Positions 23,144 to 32,042 of a stretch of DNA of 32,042 nt are shown one piece after another (position 1 is the first letter of the stretch; every line of letters begins with the position of its first letter). The notes under the pieces were generated by a model. That model was not told where the DNA came from, did no database searches, and saw only the letters and a list, made by a program, of their open reading frames with translations. Origin of the DNA: Actinoallomurus sp. (GTDB taxonomy: Bacteria > Actinomycetota > Actinomycetes > Streptosporangiales > Streptosporangiaceae). The translations under genes were made by a program, and so were the position numbers. Where the stretch lies: the NCBI GenBank assembly GCA_025964625.1, contig JAOPYL010000061.1, forward strand, positions 1 through 32,042, written 5' to 3'.

Positions 23144-24025
23144 CTATTCCGCAGCGTTGATCCTGGGCGCGGGGACCGCGCCGCCGGAGAGCCCCCACTT
23201 GTCGGTGAGGCGCTTGTAGGCGCCGCCGGAGATCAGGTCCTTCATCGCATTGAAGATGGCGTCGCGCAGATCGTTCTCCTGCTTGGGGACCGCGATGCCG
23301 TACAGCGCGGTGCCGTACGCCTGGCCGGAGAGCTCCAGGCGCCCGCCGGACTGTTTCGTCCCATAGATCGCGGAGGGCGCGTCGGCGAGCACGGCGTCGG
23401 CTCGTCCCTTGAGCAAGGCCTCGTTGACGGCGATCTGGTCGTCGAAGGACAGCAGGATCGGGGCCGGCTTGTGGCCGTTCTTGCAGGCGTCGATCCGCGC
23501 TCCGGCGTTCGGCTTGCTCACGTCCTTCTGGGAGAGCTCGTCCTCCTGCGTGGTGCCCTTCTCGACGGCGACTCGCCGGCCGCACAGGGAGAGGTCATCC
23601 GGCCGCAGCCGTCTCGGGTTTCCCTTACGGACCTCCAGCATCGTGCCGGCGGACAGGTAGGTGACGAAGTCGAACTGGCCCTCGCGCTCCTTGGTGTCGG
23701 TGAAGGAGGAGAGGCTGATGTCGTACTTGCCCTCCTGAAGTGCCTGCAGGATCGTGTCGAACTTGACGTCCTGGAACTCCGCCGTGACGCCGAGCTTCTT
23801 GGCGATGGCCGTGCCGAGATCGATGTCGAAGCCCACGATCTGGTCGCCCTGCTTGAACTCGTTCGGCGGATACAGGGCGTCGGTGGCGATGATGATCTTG
23901 CCGGTCTTCTCGATACGGCCCAGCGCGCTGGCCGGGCTGGTGTCCTTGCATGCGGAGAGGGCGAGGGTTCCCGCAAGGACTGCGAGGCCCGCCGCGAGGC
24001 GGCGGACGAGGGGACGGGGGCGCAG
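23144..24025 (-). CDS. Amino-acid ABC substrate-binding lipoprotein 2, CTG start
   Basis: A 293-residue paralogue of the next binding protein, with the same blocks (GFDIDLGTAIAKKLG, YDISLSSFTDTKEREGQF, VAVEKGTTQEDELS, VLADAPSAIYG) and the same disulfide-type Cys pair. No ATG, GTG or TTG exists in frame before GTG 23836, which would cut off the signal peptide and part of the first domain. Reading from CTG 24025 gives a full lipoprotein signal with LALSAC and Cys at residue 26. CTG follows AGAGGAGGACGCC, matching base for base in position the GGAGGAGGACACC before the GTG of the paralogue. The CTG start is therefore the best model. The in-frame stop TAA lies at 24068-24070. Both binding proteins may feed one permease. 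Confidence 0.85.
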   Translation of the reverse strand: MRPRPLVRRLAAGLAVLAGTLALSACKDTSPASALGRIEKTGKIIIATDALYPPNEFKQGDQIVGFDIDLGTAIAKKLGVTAEFQDVKFDTILQALQEGKYDISLSSFTDTKEREGQFDFVTYLSAGTMLEVRKGNPRRLRPDDLSLCGRRVAVEKGTTQEDELSQKDVSKPNAGARIDACKNGHKPAPILLSFDDQIAVNEALLKGRADAVLADAPSAIYGTKQSGGRLELSGQAYGTALYGIAVPKQENDLRDAIFNAMKDLISGGAYKRLTDKWGLSGGAVPAPRINAAE

Positions 24026-24298
24026 GGCGTCCTCCTCTGGGCGGAGGTGGCGGATTGGCTGGGGGACTTAGACGACATCTTTGCCTACTGCCGTCAGAAG
24101 TTGATCAACAATGGCATAAACGGATTACGGCCGAGTCCAGAACTGGGGTGGTACGGCCCCCTGCCTGGGGCGTGCCGGCACATGTGGTTCAATCGGGGAA
24201 CGGGTGACCCCCGTATGCCGAGAGACGACCGCGCTCCCCGTCGATCCAGGGGAGAAGTGGCCGTCTACCCGTAGTTGTCACACCTAGCAGGGGTCGCT

Positions 24299-25483
24299 GT
24301 GGCTGGAAAGCCTGATCAAATCCGCGATTATGACGCGGATCCCGCCTTCGCGTTGCACCGCGGAGGCAAGCTCGAAGTTCGCTCGACCGTCCCGGTCCGG
24401 GACAACGACGATCTCTCGCTCGCCTACACGCCGGGTGTCGCCCGCGTCTGCATGGCGATCGCCGACGATCCTGACCTGGTCGATGACTACACCTGGGTCT
24501 CCAACGTGGTGGCGGTGATCTCCGACGGCACCGCCGTATTGGGGCTCGGAGATATCGGCCCGGCGGCCGCCATGCCGGTCATGGAGGGCAAGGCGCTGCT
24601 GTTCAAGCAGTTCGCCGGCGTCGACTCCGTGCCCATCTGCCTCGACTGCACCGACGCCGACGAGCTCGTTGAGACCGTCATCCGGCTCGCCCCCAGCTTC
24701 GGGGGCATCAACCTCGAGGACATCAGCGCGCCGCGCTGCTTCGAGGTGGAGGACCGGCTGCGGGCCGCGCTGGACATCCCGGTCTTTCACGACGACCAGC
24801 ACGGAACCGCGATCGTCTCTCTCGCGGCGCTGCGCAACGCCGCCCGCCTCACCGGCAAGCCGTTCTCGGAGATGCGCGCGGTGGTGGCCGGGGCCGGCGC
24901 CTCCGGCGTGGCGGTCTCCCGCATCCTGCTGAACGCCGGCATCGGCGACATCGCCGTGTCGGACAGCAAGGGCTTGATCTACGAAGGCCGCGACGGGCTT
25001 AACCCGGTCAAGCAGGCGCTCGCGCGCGACACCAACCGGGCCGGGCTGAAGGGTTCGACCGAGGATGCTCTGGACGGCGCCGACGTCTTCATCGGCCTGT
25101 CCGGCGGGACGATCCGAGAGGACTGCCTGGACGCCATGGCCGACGACGCCATCGTGTTCGCGCTGTCCAACCCGGACCCGGAGATCCACCCGGAGATCGC
25201 GCGGCGGCACGCCCGCGTGGTGGCCACCGGGCGGAGCGACTTCCCCAACCAGATCAACAACGTCCTCGCCTTCCCGGGCGTGTTCCGTGGCGCCCTCGAC
25301 GTGCGGGCCCACTCGATCACGGAGGACATGAAGCTCGCCGCGGCCGAGGCCCTGGCCGGCGTGGTCGGCGACGACCTGTCCGCCGACTACGTGATCCCCA
25401 GCCCGTTCGACGAGCGGGTCGCCCCGGCCGTCAGCAAGGCCGTCGCCGACCAGGCCCGCAAGGAGGGCGTCGCCCGCCTCTGA
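24299..25483 (+). CDS. NAD(P)-dependent malic enzyme
   Basis: A 394-residue short-type malic enzyme that oxidatively decarboxylates malate to pyruvate. SLAYTPGVARVC at the N-terminus, GLGDIGPAAAMPVMEGKALL, INLEDISAPRCFEVED and VFHDDQHGTAIVSLAAL form the active site. GAGASGVAVSRILL is the dinucleotide loop. NAD preference is likely but not proven. GTG 24299 is favoured because AGGGG lies about 5 nt upstream; TTG 24275 is in frame without a ribosome site. The 273 nt to the divergent CTG-started binding-protein gene hold no gene that I can see, only a GTTGATCAAC palindrome near 24110. A hairpin follows the stop. Confidence 0.93.
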   Translation: MAGKPDQIRDYDADPAFALHRGGKLEVRSTVPVRDNDDLSLAYTPGVARVCMAIADDPDLVDDYTWVSNVVAVISDGTAVLGLGDIGPAAAMPVMEGKALLFKQFAGVDSVPICLDCTDADELVETVIRLAPSFGGINLEDISAPRCFEVEDRLRAALDIPVFHDDQHGTAIVSLAALRNAARLTGKPFSEMRAVVAGAGASGVAVSRILLNAGIGDIAVSDSKGLIYEGRDGLNPVKQALARDTNRAGLKGSTEDALDGADVFIGLSGGTIREDCLDAMADDAIVFALSNPDPEIHPEIARRHARVVATGRSDFPNQINNVLAFPGVFRGALDVRAHSITEDMKLAAAEALAGVVGDDLSADYVIPSPFDERVAPAVSKAVADQARKEGVARL

Positions 25484-25510
25484 GTTCCGGCGAGTTCCGG
25501 CGAGTTCCGG
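25481..25510. repeat. Three tandem copies of a 10-bp unit
   Basis: The unit YGAGTTCCGG occurs at 25481-25490, 25491-25500 and 25501-25510; the first contains the malic enzyme stop codon. It looks like local slippage duplication with no evident role. Confidence 0.8.
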
Positions 25511-25519
25511 TACGCCTCC

Positions 25520-25548
25520 GGCCCGCGCACGGACAACGTGCGCGGGCC
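25520..25548 (+). terminator. Terminator of the malic enzyme gene
   Basis: A perfect 12-bp stem (25520-25531 with 25537-25548) around a GACAA loop, 36 nt after the stop and before the next rightward gene. No T run. Confidence 0.7.
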
Positions 25549-25645
25549 GTCGCGGTTCGATGACGAGTCGGCCGCCGGGCGAGGGGCCGGGCCCGGGCGG
25601 CGCCCCTCGGCAGCGGCCGCGCCCGGCCGCGATTAGAGTGCGACC

Positions 25646-26614
25646 ATGTTCGCCGTCACTGCCGCACGCATCGATGCCGACAATCCGCTGAACGGCCTGG
25701 AGCTCGGAGAGCGTCCCGAGCCCACGGTCCCCGAGGGCTGGACGACCGTGACCGTCAAGGCCACCGCGCTCAACCACCATGACGTCTGGACGCTCCGCGG
25801 CGTCGGGATCCGCGAGGACCGGCTGCCGATCATCCTTGGCTGCGACGCCGCCGGGATCGACGAGGACGGTAACGAGGTCATCGTCCACTCCGTGATCGGC
25901 GACCCGGATCGGGGCGGCGGCGACGAGACGCTCGATCCCAAGCGGTCGCTGTTGTCGGAGTCCTACGACGGGACGTTCGCGGACAGGGTCGCGGTGCCAC
26001 GCCGCAATCTGGTGCCCAAGCCCGCCTCGCTGTCGTTCGCGGAGGCGGCCTGCCTGCCCACCGCCTGGCTGACCGCGTACCGGATGCTGTTCGACAAGGC
26101 CGGCGTGCAGCCGGGGTCGACCATCCTGGTGCAGGGGGCCGGCGGCGGGGTCGCCACCGCACTGACCGCCCTCGGCGCGGCCGCCGGGTACCGCGTGTGG
26201 GCGACCAGCCGCAGCGAGGACAAGCGCAAGAGCGCCCTGGAGCTCGGCGCGGATCAGGTCTTCGAGACCGGGGCGCGGCTCCCCGAGCGGGTGGACGCCG
26301 TCATGGAGACCGTCGGCCAGGCCACCTGGGGACACTCGCTGAAGTCGCTGCGGCCGGGCGGGCGGATCGTGGTGTCCGGCGCGACCAGCGGCCAGCTCCC
26401 GCCCGCCGAGCTGAACCGCGTCTTCTTCCTTCAGCTGTCGGTCGTCGGGTCGACGATGGGCACCCGCGACCAGCTGGTGCGACTCGCGCGCTTCCTCGAC
26501 AGGACCGGCGTGCGTCCCAGGATCGACCGGACGCTCCCGCTGGAGCAGGCTCGCGAGGGCTTCGCCGCGATGGCCGAGGGCGACCTGTTCGGAAAGATTG
26601 TCTTTACGCGTTAG
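25646..26614 (+). CDS. Zinc-binding-dehydrogenase/quinone-oxidoreductase-like MDR protein
   Basis: A 322-residue medium-chain dehydrogenase/reductase. The N-terminal catalytic domain has ALNHHDVWTLRG and GCDAAG; the Rossmann loop is VQGAGGGVATALTALGAAAG (about residue 155), followed by ATSRSEDKRKSALELGAD. The structural-zinc cysteines of classical alcohol dehydrogenases are absent, so it resembles NADPH-dependent quinone or enal reductases. The substrate is unknown. ATG 25646 fits the normal N-terminus but has no strong ribosome site. Its last 11 nt overlap the end of the convergent PadR gene. Confidence 0.88.
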   Translation: MFAVTAARIDADNPLNGLELGERPEPTVPEGWTTVTVKATALNHHDVWTLRGVGIREDRLPIILGCDAAGIDEDGNEVIVHSVIGDPDRGGGDETLDPKRSLLSESYDGTFADRVAVPRRNLVPKPASLSFAEAACLPTAWLTAYRMLFDKAGVQPGSTILVQGAGGGVATALTALGAAAGYRVWATSRSEDKRKSALELGADQVFETGARLPERVDAVMETVGQATWGHSLKSLRPGGRIVVSGATSGQLPPAELNRVFFLQLSVVGSTMGTRDQLVRLARFLDRTGVRPRIDRTLPLEQAREGFAAMAEGDLFGKIVFTR

Positions 26615-27323
26615 AGCGGAAGATCTCACACCGGATGCGCTCGAACGTTTCCGCGAGCAGCTCGCGGGTCTGGGTGATCTGGTCGTCGTCGAGGCCGTCC
26701 CGTGGCGCCGCGCGGACGTCCTCGACGAACTTCCGCAACACCCGGTCGAGCTTGACGCGCGCGGCGTCCTCGGGGGTACCCGTGGCGGTCGTCCAGGCGT
26801 CGTCCCAGGTGTGCCGCCATTCTTCTTTCCAGGTGCGCTTCTGCTCTTTCCAGTACGCCTTCTGGCGCTGCCAATCCTCCTTCTGCCGCTGGCTGGTCTC
26901 CTTGAGGTTCTGCGTCGCGCCGGCCGGACCCTGCTTGCGCATCTCCCGGGCCGCGTGGGTCAGCTCCTCGCGCAGCGAGCGTACGGTTTCGCGGACGTCC
27001 TCCTGGACCTCGCGGGCGATGTCGCGGACGGACTCGCTCAGTTCGTCCTCCAGCTCCGCCAGCTCGTCCATGCGGCGCTCGAGCTCGGCGCGGCCCGCGT
27101 CGGTCAGCCGGTAGACCTTCTTGCCCTTGGTGACCTCGTGCGTGACCAGGCCCTCTTCTTCCAGCCGGGCCAGCCGGGGATAGATGGTGCCCGGGGAGGG
27201 GGAGTAGACGCCGAGGAAGCGATCCTGGAGCAGCCGGATGACCTCGTAACCGTGCCGCGGGCTCTCTTCGAGCAGCTTCAGCAGATACAACCGAAGCCGG
27301 CCGTGGCCGAACACCGGGCTCAT
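26604..27323 (-). CDS. PadR-family regulator with long W-rich helical tail
   Basis: A 239-residue repressor-like protein. The N-terminal winged helix is typical PadR (LRLYLLKLLEESPRHGYEVI, PGTIYPRLARLEEEGLV, YRLTDAGRAEL; residues 9-82). A very long charged coiled-coil follows (83-130), then a helix with Trp at 151, 158, 165, 169, 173 and 177. PadR proteins normally carry a short dimerisation helix, so this extension is unusual and may bind a partner or membrane. The start ATG overlaps the DUF4097 stop in ATGA, so it is translationally coupled to that gene and probably controls the shared promoter. Confidence 0.9.
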   Translation of the reverse strand: MSPVFGHGRLRLYLLKLLEESPRHGYEVIRLLQDRFLGVYSPSPGTIYPRLARLEEEGLVTHEVTKGKKVYRLTDAGRAELERRMDELAELEDELSESVRDIAREVQEDVRETVRSLREELTHAAREMRKQGPAGATQNLKETSQRQKEDWQRQKAYWKEQKRTWKEEWRHTWDDAWTTATGTPEDAARVKLDRVLRKFVEDVRAAPRDGLDDDQITQTRELLAETFERIRCEIFRSNA

Positions 27324-28147
27324 AGGTCCCTCTCTCCTTCTTGCTTCAGTGCTTCCGGATCAGGCCGGCTGAGCAGGGTGATGGCGCCGGAGACGGAATT
27401 GACGTTCAGGGACGCGCTGCCGTCGCCGAGCGTACCGGTGACGGTCTTGGGAACGGCGCGTTCCTCCCGCGTGAGCTCGGGGAAGGCCGAATCGATCCGG
27501 CCGCCGACGGAGTTCAGGCTGACCTCGGCCGAGGTCGACTCCGGCAGTCGCATGGTCACCTCACCGGAGACGGTCTTGACCTGCACGCCGCCTTCGTCGT
27601 GCAGATCGACGTCGGTGGTGATCTTGCCGCTCACCGAGTGCGCGTTCAGCGATTCGAGCACGCCGTGGGCCAGGGCGAGGTCGCCCGAGACGGACTTGAA
27701 GCTCACCGAGCCGCTCACCCCCTGCGCCTCGATCGCGCCGGTCGCCGTGTTGGCGTCGATCGTTCCGGTCACGCCGTCGAGGGTCACGTCGCCGGAGGCG
27801 GTCTTGACGGAGACGCGCCCGGACAGCCCGGTGATGACCGCGTTGGCGGTGACGAGGTTCAGGGTGACCGGGCAGTCCTTCGGCACCGTGATCGTGACGG
27901 TGGCCCGGCCGCGTGTGTTCTGCAGCCACTGGAGGACGCCCTCCAGTCCACCGCGTTTCTGGTTGACGCTCAGCATGCCGGCCTCGTGCACCACCTCGAG
28001 GGGATGTCCCGAGATCTCGCTCACCTGCAGGGAGGGCCTGTTGTCGGTCGGCAGGATGGAGACGGTGCCGGCCACGATATTCGCCTTGAGCGTGACCACA
28101 CCGTCGAAGTCGATCTTCGTCGGCTCATCTATCGTCCAGTGCGCCAT
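27320..28147 (-). CDS. DUF4097 beta-repeat protein
   Basis: A 275-residue protein made of repeated short strands with a recurring S(V/A)SG(D/K/E) turn (TASGDVTLDG, SVSGDLAL, SVSGKITTD, TVSGEVTMRL, SVGGRIDS, SVSGAITL). This is the single-stranded beta-helix look of DUF4097/DUF4098. It has no signal peptide or membrane segment, so it is probably cytoplasmic. Its function is unknown; such proteins are often paired with PadR or sensor genes, as here. ATG 28147 has AAAGGAGA 8 nt upstream, and a good promoter lies about 50-75 nt upstream. It is translationally coupled to padR. Confidence 0.88.
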   Translation of the reverse strand: MAHWTIDEPTKIDFDGVVTLKANIVAGTVSILPTDNRPSLQVSEISGHPLEVVHEAGMLSVNQKRGGLEGVLQWLQNTRGRATVTITVPKDCPVTLNLVTANAVITGLSGRVSVKTASGDVTLDGVTGTIDANTATGAIEAQGVSGSVSFKSVSGDLALAHGVLESLNAHSVSGKITTDVDLHDEGGVQVKTVSGEVTMRLPESTSAEVSLNSVGGRIDSAFPELTREERAVPKTVTGTLGDGSASLNVNSVSGAITLLSRPDPEALKQEGERDL

Positions 28148-28193
28148 GGCGCGATCTCCTTTGCCGGAACACCGTTGGAACGCCGCTCCTAAG

Positions 28194-28230
28194 AAGATAT
28201 ATCGTGTTTGGCGAAAGTCAAGATGTATCG
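28194..28230 (-). promoter_or_regulatory. Promoter and duplicated operator-like element of the DUF4097-padR operon
   Basis: On the minus strand TTGACT (28221-28216) and TATCTT (28199-28194) are 16 nt apart, a good housekeeping-type promoter. The 11-mer AAGATATATCG (28194-28204) recurs as AAGATGTATCG (28220-28230) on the plus strand. Each contains a GATATATC-like palindrome, and they cover the -10 and -35 regions, as expected of a repressor site. PadR binding is inferred. Confidence 0.6.
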
Positions 28231-28261
28231 CGTCTGCGGCGACGGTGCGGCGGTCCCGCCG

Positions 28262-28441
28262 TCAGTCGTCGTCCTCGTCTCCCAGCCTGGCAAGCCAGGT
28301 GGCGAGGCGCTCGACCGGCGTCTCGAACTCGGGATTGAGGTCGACGAACTCTCTGAGCCGATCCGCCATCCACGCGAGAGAGACCTCTTCCTCCCCGCGG
28401 CGGTCGGTGAGTTCCTCGATGCCCCGATCGGTGAAGTACAT
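28262..28441 (-). CDS. DUF6104-type small protein
   Basis: A 59-residue acidic protein beginning MYFTDRGIEELTDRRGEE, with WMADRLREFVDLNPEFETPV in the middle and a DEDDD end. I recognise it as the small actinobacterial family (DUF6104) found next to the Kgd gene in streptomycetes. Its function is unknown. The start is ATG 28441 with only a weak ribosome site (possibly GCGGAC). It lies between the kgd terminator and the DUF4097 promoter, on the same strand. It is easily missed because of its length. Confidence 0.85.
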   Translation of the reverse strand: MYFTDRGIEELTDRRGEEEVSLAWMADRLREFVDLNPEFETPVERLATWLARLGDEDDD

Positions 28442-28517
28442 GCGTTTACGTCCGCAACTCTTTGCTAGATGGCCTGGTGGCGCCCAAGTTAGCAGCCGGC
28501 GCGCCGAGGTCCGGATG

Positions 28518-28556
28518 GCACTGTGCCCCGCACGCGGGGCGTACGGGGCACAGTGC
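28518..28556 (-). terminator. Terminator of kgd
   Basis: Perfect 12-bp arms GCACTGTGCCCC (28518-28529) and GGGGCACAGTGC (28545-28556) lie 11 nt after the kgd stop. There is no strong T run. It separates kgd from the DUF6104-type gene. Confidence 0.75.
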
Positions 28557-28567
28557 GGGTGACGTGG

Positions 28568-32042
<3,475 letters not shown>

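Noticed and set aside
24284-26629. 781-codon minus-strand frame opposite malic enzyme and the MDR protein
   Set aside because: Antisense shadow; both plus-strand genes have strong family motifs and the frame has none.
26598-28562. 654-codon plus-strand frame opposite PadR and DUF4097
   Set aside because: Ser/Arg/Pro-rich shadow of the two real genes; no ribosome site or domain.

Overview
This 32 kb window is ordinary chromosomal DNA of a high-GC actinobacterium. The main clues are the SigR/RsrA and SigF/RsbW sigma systems, a WhiB protein, a nickel superoxide dismutase with its maturation protease, a Kgd-type fused 2-oxoglutarate enzyme, and frequent GTG starts. The gene set resembles Streptosporangiales or Thermomonosporaceae more than mycobacteria, but I cannot place the genus. 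I saw no rRNA, tRNA, CRISPR array, insertion sequence or phage gene. Coding density is high and no stretch over about 275 bp lacks a gene. Positions 1-175 hold no gene that I can support.

Left part (0.2-6.8 kb): a leftward methyltransferase faces a rightward stress block. That block contains SigR with its own SigR-type promoter, the zinc anti-sigma factor RsrA, and two consecutive membrane HD-domain proteins. The first HD protein has an intact HD-GYP site and the second has lost most of it. A stand-alone biotin carboxylase and a 71-residue biotin carrier follow.

Biotin part (6.9-13.8 kb, leftward): bioF, a DasR-like GntR regulator, bioD, bioB, a lipoprotein, a DUF3311 plus sodium:solute symporter pair, and a BsaP-type biotin synthase auxiliary protein. 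Biotin synthesis therefore sits beside a biotin-using carboxylase module. bioA is not in the window.

Central regulatory part (13.8-20.2 kb): a PdtaS-type histidine kinase, WhiB1, a diacylglycerol-kinase-like lipid kinase, a small membrane protein, SigF with RsbW, sodN/sodX, and a CGNR zinc-finger regulator. From memory, sigR-rsrA, the biotin carrier, the histidine kinase, whiB1 and the small membrane protein resemble the M. tuberculosis Rv3217c-Rv3223c neighbourhood, here interrupted by biotin genes.

Right part (20.4-32 kb): a polar amino-acid ABC transporter operon with two paralogous binding proteins, one of which seems to start at CTG. Next come a malic enzyme and a quinone-oxidoreductase-like protein, a DUF4097-PadR operon with a repeated operator-like element, a 59-residue DUF6104-type protein, and the C-terminal part of Kgd, which runs off the right edge.

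I found no wholly new multi-gene system. The points most worth following up are the CTG-started binding protein, the active/degenerate HD pair joined by a 26-codon ORF, the DasR-like regulator inside a biotin operon, the WhiB1 GVWGA variant, and the DUF4097-PadR operator. All identifications rest on motif recognition and remembered family sequences; no database search was run.
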